Origin: SAR116 cluster alpha proteobacterium HIMB100
Lineage (GTDB): Bacteria > Pseudomonadota > Alphaproteobacteria > Puniceispirillales > Puniceispirillaceae
Length of the DNA stretch: 64,000 bases
Direction of reading: 5' to 3'
NCBI GenBank assembly: GCA_000238815.2
Contig: AFXB01000010.1
Coordinates: 491,001-555,000, forward strand
Positions 11,427 to 20,325 of this stretch are shown here, piece by piece. The translations under genes and the position numbers were made by a program. The notes under the pieces were generated by a model. That model saw only the letters and a program-made list of their open reading frames with translations. It ran no database searches and was not told where the DNA came from. Position 1 is the first letter of the stretch. Every line of letters begins with the position of its first letter.

Positions 11427-13052
11427 ATGACAGATACCTATGATTACATCGTGGTTGGCGCAGGGTCGGCAGGATGTGTACTGGCCAACAGGCTGTCTGA
11501 AGATCAGTCGGTGCGGGTATTATTGCTGGAAGCAGGCGGTCCCGACACCAACCCATGGATTCATATTCCGGTCGGCTATTTCAAAACGCTGCATAATCCA
11601 AAAACAGATTGGTGTTATAAAACCGAACCTGAAGCTGAGCTGAAACACAGAAAGCTGGATTGGCCCCGCGGCAAGGGCCTGGGGGGATCATCATCAATTA
11701 ACGGGCTGTTATATGTGCGCGGGCAGGCTGAGGATTATGACAATTGGGCACAGGCCGGCAATACCGGCTGGGCATATGATGATGTGCTGCCCTTATTTAA
11801 ACGTTCTGAATCTTATGAGCCTGGCGGCAATGGTCATCATGGCGCAGACGGCGGACTGGCCGTGTCAAAAATCAGAGCCAAAAGCCAGATATCAGAAGCG
11901 TTTATTGATGCTGCGGTACAGATGGGTGTGCCACGCACAGATGATTACAACGGGCCGGTGCAAGAAGGGGTCGCCTATTTCGACCAAACCGCAAAGCGGG
12001 GGCTGCGCTGTTCTTCTGCGAAAGCCTTCTTAAAACCAGTCAGAAGTCGCCAGAATCTGACGGTCACGACCTTTGCCCAGACACAGGCTCTGGTTTTTGC
12101 AGAGGATAATCCCAAACAGGTCACCGGTGTCCGGTTTTACCAGAACGGCGCCATACGTACAGCCAGGCTGGCGCCAGGTGGTGAAGTTATCCTGAGTGCA
12201 GGCGCGATCGGCAGCCCGCAATTATTGGAGCTGTCAGGAATTGGCCAGCCAGAGGTTTTGGCCGCTGCCGGGGTGGCACTGCGCCATGAGCTGGCTGGTG
12301 TGGGTGAAGCCTTGCAGGATCATCTGCAGATCAGGCTGGTGTTTGAAACCAATGTGCCGACGCTAAATGATATGATCAACAGCCCGCTGGGGAAAATGAA
12401 AATCGGCCTTCAATATGCGTTGGGCCGGTCCGGGCCAATGAGCCTGGGCGCCAGTCAAGTTGCGATTTTTGCGAAATCCATGGCCGGGCTGGACACACCG
12501 GATATTCAGTTCCATTTCCAGCCTTTGAGCGCAGATAAGCCGGGGCTGGTGATGCATCCCTTTTCTGGCTTTACCTCGTCAGTTTGCCAGCTGCGCCCGG
12601 AAAGCCGTGGTCATATTCATATCAGCTCTGCTGATCCAGATATGTATCCGCGAATCGTACCAAATTACCTGAGCGCAACCGCAGATCAGCTGTGTGCCAT
12701 TCGTGCGGTACGCTTTGCCCGGGCGATGGCAGAACAACCCGCCTTAAAGCCATTTGTTGTGCGCGAACATACCGTTATCAATGATATGTCAACAGATGAA
12801 GACCATCTAGAGGTGGCCCGTCAATACGCACAAACCATCTATCATCCGACCAGCACCTGCCGTATGGGGACAGACAGCAGCGCTGTGGTTGACCCGCGGC
12901 TGAAGGTATATGGGATTGAAAATCTGCGGATAGCTGATGCGTCAATCATGCCGTCAATTGTATCGGGAAACACGAATGCCCCGGCCATTATGATCGGCGA
13001 GAAAGCCGCTGATCTGTGCCGCGAAGACCGCAGACGCACGCGGCGTGCCTGA
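11427..13052 (+). CDS. GMC family oxidoreductase (choline/alcohol dehydrogenase-like)
   Basis: FAD enzyme of 541 residues. The N-terminal motif [17 protein letters not shown], the GMC signature GKGLGGSSSINGLLYVRG near residues 80-97, the second signature [15 protein letters not shown], and the C-terminal HPTSTCRMG with the catalytic-type His are all present. Enzymes of this family oxidise choline, polyethylene glycol and various alcohols or aldehydes. It lies 73 nt after tcuB on the same strand and ends convergent with hyuB. It may or may not be cotranscribed with tcuAB. A second GMC gene occurs at 62026-63693 with the same motif set. Substrate unknown. Confidence 0.9.
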   Translation: MTDTYDYIVVGAGSAGCVLANRLSEDQSVRVLLLEAGGPDTNPWIHIPVGYFKTLHNPKTDWCYKTEPEAELKHRKLDWPRGKGLGGSSSINGLLYVRGQAEDYDNWAQAGNTGWAYDDVLPLFKRSESYEPGGNGHHGADGGLAVSKIRAKSQISEAFIDAAVQMGVPRTDDYNGPVQEGVAYFDQTAKRGLRCSSAKAFLKPVRSRQNLTVTTFAQTQALVFAEDNPKQVTGVRFYQNGAIRTARLAPGGEVILSAGAIGSPQLLELSGIGQPEVLAAAGVALRHELAGVGEALQDHLQIRLVFETNVPTLNDMINSPLGKMKIGLQYALGRSGPMSLGASQVAIFAKSMAGLDTPDIQFHFQPLSADKPGLVMHPFSGFTSSVCQLRPESRGHIHISSADPDMYPRIVPNYLSATADQLCAIRAVRFARAMAEQPALKPFVVREHTVINDMSTDEDHLEVARQYAQTIYHPTSTCRMGTDSSAVVDPRLKVYGIENLRIADASIMPSIVSGNTNAPAIMIGEKAADLCREDRRRTRRA

Positions 13053-13067
13053 GGACATAGGACAGGT

Positions 13068-14774
13068 TCAGACCGGCTCTCCTCTGGCAGCTTTCTGGCT
13101 GACATCCTGTATAGCTGCTTCATCCAGACCATAGATATCTGCTGCCGCCTCAGCCGTGATATAACCGCCAGCCAGATCGCGCCGCACATCTGCTTTATCC
13201 CTGTCTTTGGGATCGCCGTACCCACCGCCCCCTGGAAAGGCCATCTGCACGGTCCGGCCCGGGCCCACAAATTGTTTGCCCTTGCCCTTCATCGCTGTGC
13301 CGTCATCGCGGGCAATGGTGGTCGGGCCGCCGGCATGACCGCCGCGCCGGCCACGTGCCGGATGATGCACCCTGTCAAACATCGCCTGCAGATCAAATTC
13401 ATGCCCGTCCTGTGCGCCAACTTCCATAAATTGACCAAGGCCGCCACGATACCGGCCTGCTCCGCCGCTGTCCGGATGAAGCTCTTTGCGCCAGATAATT
13501 ACCGGCCCCACCTGTTCGGTCGCTTCAACCGGCATGGTCATTACCCCAGAAGGAAAGGCCGTGGCGTTCATCCCGTCATGGCCGGGACGCGCGCCTGACC
13601 CCCCTGAGTTAAAGGTCAGCACCTCTGCCCGGACCGCACCAGCAGAGGCCGCACCATCGGTGCGTGGCCGCAAGCTGAGCTGAAAATTACATAAACACCC
13701 CGCCCCTTCAGCAGGGACGGTATCTGGCAACAGCTTGTCCAGCGCGTCATAGACCGTATCAGGCACAAAATGGCCAATCACATGGCGCAGCGCGACCGGA
13801 GCCGGATGCACCGCATTTACAATAGAGTGTTCAGGGGCAGTAATTTCAAACGGGGCCAGCGAGGCCGCATTATTAGGGATATCCGGCGCAATTGCACATT
13901 TCAGCGCATAACAGGCATAGGCCTTGGTATACACCAGAGGCACATTAATGCCCTTTTTATCCACCCCAGAGGTACCCGCCCAGTCACAAAGGATGCGGTC
14001 CTGTTCAATTGATAAGCTGACATGCAGATCAACCGGCGCAGAATAGCCATCAATACGCATATGGCCAGCAGCCTTGCCCGGGGTCAGATCATTAATCCGG
14101 TCAATTGTCGCCTGGCGTGAGCGGGTCAGGATAAAGTCTGAAACAGCCGCAAGGCTGGTCAGCGAAAATTCAGCCATCATATCCATCAGCCGCCTGTGCC
14201 CGATATCATTACAGGTGGCCAGCGCATAAATATCACCGACCAGCTGGTCAGGTTCCCGCACATTCGCCCGGATAAGCGCCAGCAAGGTCTGATCAAATCT
14301 GCCTTTGTCTGCCAGTTTCATAATCGGGATATATAAGCCTTCTTCATAAACCGAATTGGCATCTGCGCCAAAACCGCGCCCGCCAATATCCACAATATGA
14401 GCTGTACAGGCAAAAAACCCGACCAGCCGGCCATTCAAAAAAGACGGGGTAACAAGAGTGATATCATGCAAATGTCCGGTCCCCTGCCAGGGATCATTGG
14501 TGATATAGATATCGCCCTTGTGCATATTGGCACGGCCGATTGTGGTGATGAAATGTCCGACTGCATCCGCCATCGCATTCACATGACCAGGCGTTCCTGT
14601 CACAGCCTGAGCCAGCATTTGGCCAGCATCGTTATAAACCCCCGCAGACAAATCGCCAGCTTCGCGCACAGAGGTTGAAAAAGCTGTCCTGACCAAGGCC
14701 TGGGCCTGTTCTTCAACAACAGAAATCAGCCTGTTCCACATCACCTGAAAAGCAACTTGCGATACCTCAGCCAT
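13068..14774 (-). CDS. hyuB: Hydantoinase B / oxoprolinase family protein (HyuB)
   Basis: Protein of 568 residues, the B subunit of an ATP-dependent N-methylhydantoinase/5-oxoprolinase/acetone carboxylase-type enzyme. Recognisable parts are FSTSVREAGDLSAGVYND near the N-terminus, ITNDPWQGTGHLHDITL (residues ~90-107) and the C-terminal Gly-rich FPGGGGYGDPKDRD. ATG 14774 is preferred over 14831: it has AGGAGG seven bases upstream and overlaps the hyuA end by 8 nt, indicating coupled translation. It must work with HyuA. The exact substrate (hydantoin, oxoproline, ketone) cannot be read from sequence. Confidence 0.9.
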   Translation of the reverse strand: MAEVSQVAFQVMWNRLISVVEEQAQALVRTAFSTSVREAGDLSAGVYNDAGQMLAQAVTGTPGHVNAMADAVGHFITTIGRANMHKGDIYITNDPWQGTGHLHDITLVTPSFLNGRLVGFFACTAHIVDIGGRGFGADANSVYEEGLYIPIMKLADKGRFDQTLLALIRANVREPDQLVGDIYALATCNDIGHRRLMDMMAEFSLTSLAAVSDFILTRSRQATIDRINDLTPGKAAGHMRIDGYSAPVDLHVSLSIEQDRILCDWAGTSGVDKKGINVPLVYTKAYACYALKCAIAPDIPNNAASLAPFEITAPEHSIVNAVHPAPVALRHVIGHFVPDTVYDALDKLLPDTVPAEGAGCLCNFQLSLRPRTDGAASAGAVRAEVLTFNSGGSGARPGHDGMNATAFPSGVMTMPVEATEQVGPVIIWRKELHPDSGGAGRYRGGLGQFMEVGAQDGHEFDLQAMFDRVHHPARGRRGGHAGGPTTIARDDGTAMKGKGKQFVGPGRTVQMAFPGGGGYGDPKDRDKADVRRDLAGGYITAEAAADIYGLDEAAIQDVSQKAARGEPV

Positions 14775-16860
14775 GGCGGGCCTCCTGTTTTGCAAACATA
14801 TCAATTGTGCCATCAGGATAAGCCACCGCATCCCGGCTAGACGGAATAATGATTGTGGTCTCTTCCTCAGTGATCAGGGCCGGGCCAGAAAGTCGGGTCC
14901 CTGCTTTCATTTCCGCCCGTGCGGCCACCGCGGCGGTGACAAAGGCGGACACAGCCGGATCAAACAGCTGGCGGCGGTCAGTTCTGTCGGTGACAGTGCC
15001 ATGATCAGCCGGGCGAACCCTGTCCGGAACAGGTCGTTCGGTATAGGCATTGACAGACCAGACCGTGATTTCAATTTCCATGCCGGCAACCGTTCGGGCA
15101 AACAACTGTTCATATTCGCGCTCAAAACAAGAGGTGAAAACAGCCGCATCTGGCTGGCTGACTTGTCCGGCTGTCAGCGGAACCGGAATTTCCCAGCCCT
15201 GGCCAGCATAGCGCATATATACCTTATGATCTGTTTTTATCTCAGCTGTTTGATCACAACTACGCACAAAAGACGCCGCCTCATCTTCCATCTCTGCAAA
15301 AAGTTGTTTTACCTTGTCTGGATCAAAGGCTGACAGACGCATAAAGACAGAGGAATTCGCCTCGAAGCTGAACGGCGCCCGCAAAAAGCCAATCGCTGAG
15401 CCCACCCCTGCACCTTTGGGAATAAGACACCGGGCCACACCCAGCTTTTCGCATAAGCGGGCCGCATGGAGCGGGGCCGCCCCGCCAAAAGCAATCATGG
15501 TGTAATCAGATAAATCTTCGCCATTTTCAACCGCATGCACACGGGCCGCATTGGCCATATTTTCATCGACCATTTCGGCCACACCCCACGCCGCCTCTGC
15601 CGCATCCATATCCAGCTGGTCCGCAATATGACGGGTCAGCGCCTGAGCTGACTTGTCCGGATAGAGCGGGAACGACCCGCCGGCGAAGGCAGCCGGGTCC
15701 AATTTGCCCAGCAGCAGATCAGCATCAGTAACAGCCGGGGATGTGCCGCCACGGCCATAACAAGCCGGGCCTGGTTCAGACCCGGCGCTTTCCGGCCCGA
15801 CCCTGATCTGGCTCAGCGAATCAATATGCGCCAAAGAGCCGCCGCCCGCCCCGATTTCAACCATATCAATGACCGGAATGGAAATCGGCATGCCAGAGCC
15901 TTTTTTAAACCGGTAGGTCCGCGCAACTTCAAAGCTGCGCGCAGTTTTCGGGGTCTGGTTCTTGACCAGGCAAATTTTTGCTGTCGTCCCGCCCATATCA
16001 AAGGACAGCACCTTATCAAGGCCATGTGCCGCCGCGATATGAGCCGCAAAAACCGCCCCGCCCGCCGGACCTGATTCCACCAGCCGGACCGGAAAATCAG
16101 CAGCATGTTCGAGGCTGATAATGCCGCCGCCAGAATGCATCAGAAAAACAGGACAATCTGCCCCTTCTGCAGTCAGGCGGCCTTTCAGCCGGCCAAGATA
16201 ACTTTTCATCAGAGGCTTGATATAGGCATTGGCAATGGTGGTATTGAACCGTTCATATTCGCGCATCTGCGGCGAGACTTCAGAAGAGAGCGAAACCATC
16301 ACATCAGGCAGGCGGGCGGCCAATATATCTTTAATCATCTTTTCATGACAATCGTTGGCATAAGCATGCAGCAGGCCAACAGCGATGCTTTGATAATCAG
16401 CAGCCGCCAGCCGGTCTGCTAGGGCCTGAATATCTGCTTCTGCAAGCGGGATTAACACATTGCCTTTGGCATCAACCCTTTCTTCAAGCACATAACGCTG
16501 ATTACGGGCCAATAACGGTTCTGGCAACGTCAGATTCAAATCATATTGTTCAAACCGGCTTTCAGTGCGCATTTCAATCACATCGCGAAAGCCTTGTGTG
16601 GTGATAAGAGCTGTCTTCGCTCCGCGGCGTTCAATCAGGGCATTTGTGGCCAATGTTGTGCCATGGATGATCTGGCTGATCTGACCGGCATGGATGCCTG
16701 CCTTGGCACAGACCTCATGCAAACCTGTCACAATGGCTTGTTCAGGCGCATCATAGGTGGTCAACACTTTGGTAGATGCCCGCTCGCCGCAAGCAGATTC
16801 TAGCACTACATCAGTGAATGTTCCCCCGATATCCACACCTAAACGATAGGTCTCAGCCAT
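14767..16860 (-). CDS. hyuA: Hydantoinase A / oxoprolinase family protein (HyuA)
   Basis: ATP-binding A subunit, 697 residues. Starts MAETYRLGVDIGGTFTDVV, the ASKHA-type phosphate loop of the family. HGTTLATNALIERRGAKTAL (residues ~65-84), HSGGGIISLEHA and SFDMGGTTAKICLV are the other conserved blocks, and GAGGGSLAHIDSLSQIRVGP is the usual signature of the central domain. Length is typical. ATG 16860 has GGAG six bases upstream; the ATG at 16872 does not. Together with HyuB it would hydrolyse a cyclic amide or carboxylate derivative with ATP. No race or permease gene accompanies the pair. Confidence 0.92.
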   Translation of the reverse strand: MAETYRLGVDIGGTFTDVVLESACGERASTKVLTTYDAPEQAIVTGLHEVCAKAGIHAGQISQIIHGTTLATNALIERRGAKTALITTQGFRDVIEMRTESRFEQYDLNLTLPEPLLARNQRYVLEERVDAKGNVLIPLAEADIQALADRLAAADYQSIAVGLLHAYANDCHEKMIKDILAARLPDVMVSLSSEVSPQMREYERFNTTIANAYIKPLMKSYLGRLKGRLTAEGADCPVFLMHSGGGIISLEHAADFPVRLVESGPAGGAVFAAHIAAAHGLDKVLSFDMGGTTAKICLVKNQTPKTARSFEVARTYRFKKGSGMPISIPVIDMVEIGAGGGSLAHIDSLSQIRVGPESAGSEPGPACYGRGGTSPAVTDADLLLGKLDPAAFAGGSFPLYPDKSAQALTRHIADQLDMDAAEAAWGVAEMVDENMANAARVHAVENGEDLSDYTMIAFGGAAPLHAARLCEKLGVARCLIPKGAGVGSAIGFLRAPFSFEANSSVFMRLSAFDPDKVKQLFAEMEDEAASFVRSCDQTAEIKTDHKVYMRYAGQGWEIPVPLTAGQVSQPDAAVFTSCFEREYEQLFARTVAGMEIEITVWSVNAYTERPVPDRVRPADHGTVTDRTDRRQLFDPAVSAFVTAAVAARAEMKAGTRLSGPALITEEETTIIIPSSRDAVAYPDGTIDMFAKQEARHG

Positions 16861-16894
16861 AATTGTCTCCATCTGTTCAGGTTAATCTGCGCCA

Positions 16895-17530
16895 TTACGT
16901 GCCAGTCAGTTGATTAAGATCTGCCTGCACAGCCTCAATCTGCAGGGTTTCTTTCACATCACGGCGAATGCCGATCCAGCGCAAATGAAGCGAATTGCGC
17001 ATGATTTCTTCATCCAGCGCTTTGAACTCATCTGTGACCGGCGCCCATTTCATGAACGCTTCCGCACTGGAGGCAAAAGCCATAGCCGTGGTGGCTGCTT
17101 CTTCCCAGGCCATCACTTCAGCCCGCTGACGGGTCCGGTTGACCACATCAACAAAAGCAGACGGGTCAATATCATCCTGCTGCAGGTTTAACAGAACCTG
17201 TTCGGCGATAGACACAGCCAGATCTGTGCTCTGGGCTGCAGAGAGCCGCGCACCAACAAACAGACGGGCAGCAAAAAATAACGAGAGATCAGACACACAA
17301 GCCGCAAAAAAATGCGACCGGGCAGTCCGCAAAGAAATCAGATAGGTGTCATCTTCAAATAATTTCGGCCAGCTGGTCCCAGCCCGGGTTTTAATATAGC
17401 CAAATAAGGTGACCTGGCTGACATAAGCAGATTGTTTTTCGGTAAAATCCACAAGCGCAGGCACAGAATTCAGCACCGGACGCGGGGCAAGCCCCAGCTT
17501 TTTTCGTAACGTCAGAAAGAAGTCTTTCAT
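16895..17530 (-). CDS. Conserved hypothetical protein, 211 residues
   Basis: Not recognised. The protein is mostly helical by composition, with no membrane segment strong enough to claim and no cofactor motif. It begins MKDFFLTLRKKLGL; the middle contains SHFFAACVSDLSLFFAARL, and the C-terminus WIGIRRDVKETLQ. ATG 17530 is preferred to GTG 17533. It lies 34 nt upstream of hyuA on the same strand, so it could be in that operon, and is divergent from the DUF4212-symporter genes. Codon use looks like that of its neighbours, so it is probably a real gene. Confidence 0.6.
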   Translation of the reverse strand: MKDFFLTLRKKLGLAPRPVLNSVPALVDFTEKQSAYVSQVTLFGYIKTRAGTSWPKLFEDDTYLISLRTARSHFFAACVSDLSLFFAARLFVGARLSAAQSTDLAVSIAEQVLLNLQQDDIDPSAFVDVVNRTRQRAEVMAWEEAATTAMAFASSAEAFMKWAPVTDEFKALDEEIMRNSLHLRWIGIRRDVKETLQIEAVQADLNQLTGT

Positions 17531-17564
17531 CACATCTTACCCCAGTTTACCGTTTTTTTTGACT

Positions 17565-17701
17565 AACAAGTTTTTTCATCATATGATAACGCAACGTCTT
17601 TAGGGGGGAAAATGTAAAGACGCAAGGATCACATCTGCCTGAGCAGGCGGGTGTGCCTGTGGTATTACATGCCCTCTTCAGATTTGTCGCAACAAGTTTT
17701 T
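17565..17701 (+). other. Structured leader region upstream of the symporter operon
   Basis: This 178-nt gap holds several symmetrical elements. ATCATATGAT (17578-17587) is a palindrome. CGTCTTTA (17595-17602) and TAAAGACG (17615-17622) form an 8-bp stem around a loop with six G residues. GCCTGAGCAGGC forms a short hairpin just downstream. An 11-bp direct repeat AACAAGTTTTT flanks all of this (17565-17575 and 17691-17701). It does not match a riboswitch class I know; regulatory function is inferred. Confidence 0.4.
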
Positions 17702-17712
17702 GAGGGGGAATT

Positions 17713-17955
17713 ATGTCTTCAAAAAGAAATGAGCATTGGGCAAAGACCAAATCGCTTACGTTTACCACGCTGGTAATCTGGGCGATTGTATCATTTGTCA
17801 TCCATTGGTTCGGGGAAGGTCTGAATTCAGATGCCTTTCCGGGGGCCTACTTCATGGCGGGCATGGGCTCACAGATAGCCTTTGCTGTGTTGGTATTTTG
17901 GTTTTCCAGCCGTCAGAACCAAATCGATGAAGAATTTGGCTTCGGCGAAGACTAG
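17713..17955 (+). CDS. DUF4212 domain-containing symporter small subunit
   Basis: Membrane protein of 80 residues with two hydrophobic segments (about residues 15-33 and 44-63) and an acidic C-terminus. It begins MSSKRNEHWAKTKSLTFTTL, and the HWFG motif between the segments is typical of DUF4212. Such proteins are consistently encoded directly before a sodium:solute symporter of the VC_2705/ActP-like group and are thought to be its small partner. The ATG has a GAGGGGG Shine-Dalgarno. The symporter gene follows after 9 nt. Confidence 0.9.
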   Translation: MSSKRNEHWAKTKSLTFTTLVIWAIVSFVIHWFGEGLNSDAFPGAYFMAGMGSQIAFAVLVFWFSSRQNQIDEEFGFGED

Positions 17956-17964
17956 GAGGCATAA

Positions 17965-19791
17965 ATGTTGAAACTAGATGGTGGTTTTATCCAAAATCTG
18001 GGCCGGGTGTACGGCATGTACACACTGGGCTTCCTGGGTTTTGTTATTCTGATGGCCATTCTTGAAGCTGCCGGTGTGTCGAACACTGTTATCGGCTGGC
18101 TTTTCGTGGCTTTCACCGTAGGTATCTATGCCATGATCGGGGTATTGTCCCGGACCATGGAATCCAGCCAATATTATGTGGCTGGGCGTGAAGTACCTGC
18201 TGTTTATAATGGTATGGCAACTGCTGCTGACTGGATGTCAGGGGCGTCATTTATCGCGATGGCCGGGGGGATTTACCTCAAAGGTTATCCGTATATGGCA
18301 TTCCTGGTCGGCTGGACAGGCGGTTATGTGCTGGTGGCTTCGCTGATTGCACCTTATCTGCGCAAGTTTGGCTGTTACACTGTGCCTGACTTCATCGGCA
18401 CACGTTATGGCGGCAACCTTGCCCGTTTATGTGCTGTGATCATTCTGGTGGTTGCATCATTCACATATGTGACTGCCCAGATTAACGGTACAGGTACAGT
18501 TGCTGCTCGTGCCCTGCAAATCCCGTTTGAGCTTGGCGTATGGATCGGTCTTGCCGGCATCCTGTTCTGTTCAATGCTTGGGGGTATGCGGGCTGTGACC
18601 TGGACTCAGGTGGCTCAATATATCGTTCTGATTATTGCCTATCTGATCCCTGTGTTCTGGATGTCAAACAAGCTTGGCTATGGCCTGATCCCACATTTCG
18701 CCCAGTTCGGTGCTGTAGAGCGCGTTCAGGAACTGGAAGGTCTGTTGGGTGTTGGCACATTACTGCCAACTGCTGAAGCTCAGGCTGAGGCTGGCAAGCT
18801 GGCTGCACTGAAAGTTGGCATCAATGATGCCAGTGATTCGCTGATGGCGAAGTGGAAGTTCTTCACACTTGTGTTGTGTATGATGGCGGGTACTGCGTCT
18901 CTGCCACACGTGCTGATGCGCTATTTCACAACGTCTTCAGTAAAGGCTGCCCGTCAGTCTGTTGGCTATTCACTGCTGTTCATCTGCTTGCTGTATCTGA
19001 CCGCCCCTGCGCTGGCCACATTCACCAAGCTGTCTCTGCTGGACCCGACTGTTGCGACAAGCATCATCGGCAAGTCTGTTGCTGAGGTGACCAGCCTGGA
19101 ATGGATCCAGCAGTGGAGCAATGTTGGCTTCCTGAAGGTTGTAGACGGTAACGGTGACGGCATCGTCCAGATCAATGAATTCTTCATGCGCGGCGATATC
19201 GTTGTGCTGGCAACACCGGAAATGGCCGGTCTGCCTTATGTGATTTCAGGTCTGGTTGCTGCTGGTGGTCTGGCCGCTGCGATGTCAACTGCTGATGGAC
19301 TGTTGCTGGCGATTGCAAACGCATTGTCACATGATCTGTACTACAAGATTATTGACCCGAAAGCAGACACAAAGACCCGCCTGGTTGTGGCGCGTGTTCT
19401 GTTGCTGTTGATCGGTGCGGCAGGTGCCTTTGTGGCGTCTATGAAGCTGACAGGAATTCTGGGCGCGGTTGCCTGGGCTTTCTGTTTCGCCAATTCTGGT
19501 CTGTTCTTCCCGCTGGTCCTTGGTGTCTGGTGGAAGCGGGCCAACCGCGCCGGTGCGATTGCCGGTATGGTCGGCGGCTTCGGCGTTGGCGCCTGGTATC
19601 TGTATATGGTTCAGTTCGGTGGCATGGCCCCATGGGCCGGCATTGACGGTCTGCGCTTCGGCATGATCGGCATGCCTGTCAGCTTGATTCTGATGGTTGT
19701 TGTCAGCCTGATGACTGAAGAGCCAGATGCAGAAACACAGAAGATGGTCGAAGAAATCCGCGTACCAAGCGGCAAGACTGTCGTACAATAA
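17965..19791 (+). CDS. Sodium:solute symporter, VC_2705/ActP-like group
   Basis: Secondary transporter of 608 residues with about 13 membrane segments, preceded by AGGAGG. Conserved SSS features are ATAADWMSGASFIAMAGGIY (residues ~85-103), GGMRAVTWTQVAQY and LVAAGGLAAAMSTADGLLL. Likely substrates are short monocarboxylates such as acetate or pyruvate, with sodium (family knowledge). An extra-membrane loop contains DGNGDGIVQINE at residues 394-405 (19144-19179), a canonical EF-hand calcium loop with acidic or amide residues at positions 1, 3, 5 and 12. This insert appears to be a feature of the VC_2705 group. It is cotranscribed with the DUF4212 gene and ends before a strong terminator. Confidence 0.92.
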   Translation: MLKLDGGFIQNLGRVYGMYTLGFLGFVILMAILEAAGVSNTVIGWLFVAFTVGIYAMIGVLSRTMESSQYYVAGREVPAVYNGMATAADWMSGASFIAMAGGIYLKGYPYMAFLVGWTGGYVLVASLIAPYLRKFGCYTVPDFIGTRYGGNLARLCAVIILVVASFTYVTAQINGTGTVAARALQIPFELGVWIGLAGILFCSMLGGMRAVTWTQVAQYIVLIIAYLIPVFWMSNKLGYGLIPHFAQFGAVERVQELEGLLGVGTLLPTAEAQAEAGKLAALKVGINDASDSLMAKWKFFTLVLCMMAGTASLPHVLMRYFTTSSVKAARQSVGYSLLFICLLYLTAPALATFTKLSLLDPTVATSIIGKSVAEVTSLEWIQQWSNVGFLKVVDGNGDGIVQINEFFMRGDIVVLATPEMAGLPYVISGLVAAGGLAAAMSTADGLLLAIANALSHDLYYKIIDPKADTKTRLVVARVLLLLIGAAGAFVASMKLTGILGAVAWAFCFANSGLFFPLVLGVWWKRANRAGAIAGMVGGFGVGAWYLYMVQFGGMAPWAGIDGLRFGMIGMPVSLILMVVVSLMTEEPDAETQKMVEEIRVPSGKTVVQ

Positions 19792-19858
19792 GCTTTGCTC
19801 ACGAAAGGGCTGGCCCGGATGCCATAATCCGTAAGCGGTCCAGCCCTGAGCACCTTCA

Positions 19859-19887
19859 CGGAGCGGGATTTATCCCGCTCCGTTTTC
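19859..19887 (+). terminator. Rho-independent terminator after the symporter gene
   Basis: CGGAGCGGGA and TCCCGCTCCG form a 10-bp GC-rich stem with a 4-nt loop, followed by TTTTCTT. Just upstream, AGGGCTGG and CCAGCCCT (19806-19847) form another stem enclosing a smaller CGGAT/ATCCG hairpin. Confidence 0.88.
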
Positions 19888-19953
19888 TTGACAAAACAGA
19901 AAAAGCTTTATTCACTTTACCTTTCGGACAACCAGCCTAAGAGATAAGACGAG

Positions 19954-20319
19954 ATGAGCGCCGAGTTTCCCTTATTCATCATTATCATTGATTATCTGCT
20001 GGGCATGATTATGTGGACCCTGATCGGGCGGTTCGGCATGTCCATTTTCATGCATGAAACATCTGATTTCTTTTTCATGAAAGTATTTGTGAAATTCACC
20101 AACCCTGTGATTTTCCTGTTCAGGCCGGTGACGCCCGGCTTCCTGCTGGACAAGCTGCACCCGCTGTATGTCGCCTGGTTTTTTTATATGATCAGATTTT
20201 ATGTCGTCCCGCTGCTGATGGGCTACAGCGTGATGGGGGTTTTGTCCTTCCCGCTTGAATCTGAAATCTCGCTGGCAATTTATGAGATTGGCAACTTCCT
20301 GCTGACCAAAAAAGAATAG
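19954..20319 (+). CDS. Small conserved membrane protein, YggT-like in layout
   Basis: Protein of 121 residues with about three hydrophobic segments: residues 5-30, 85-102 and part of the middle. The region TNPVIFLFRPVTPGFLLDK, then HPLYVAWFFYMIRF, is reminiscent of YggT-family proteins, where a proline-rich loop separates membrane helices, but I cannot assign the family firmly. It follows the symporter operon across a strong terminator, so it probably has its own promoter (a TTGACA lies at 19888-19893). It ends 6 nt from the convergent photolyase gene. Function unknown. Confidence 0.7.
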   Translation: MSAEFPLFIIIIDYLLGMIMWTLIGRFGMSIFMHETSDFFFMKVFVKFTNPVIFLFRPVTPGFLLDKLHPLYVAWFFYMIRFYVVPLLMGYSVMGVLSFPLESEISLAIYEIGNFLLTKKE

Positions 20320-20325
20320 GCCTGT

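Noticed and set aside
17595..17660. Cyclic-di-GMP riboswitch suggested by the GACGCAAGG stretch
   Set aside because: Only a few bases resemble the class; the conserved tetraloop receptor and stem arrangement are not present. Kept only as an unassigned leader.
17565..17701. Miniature transposable element flanked by 11-bp direct repeats
   Set aside because: No terminal inverted repeats next to the direct repeats and no second copy seen in the window.
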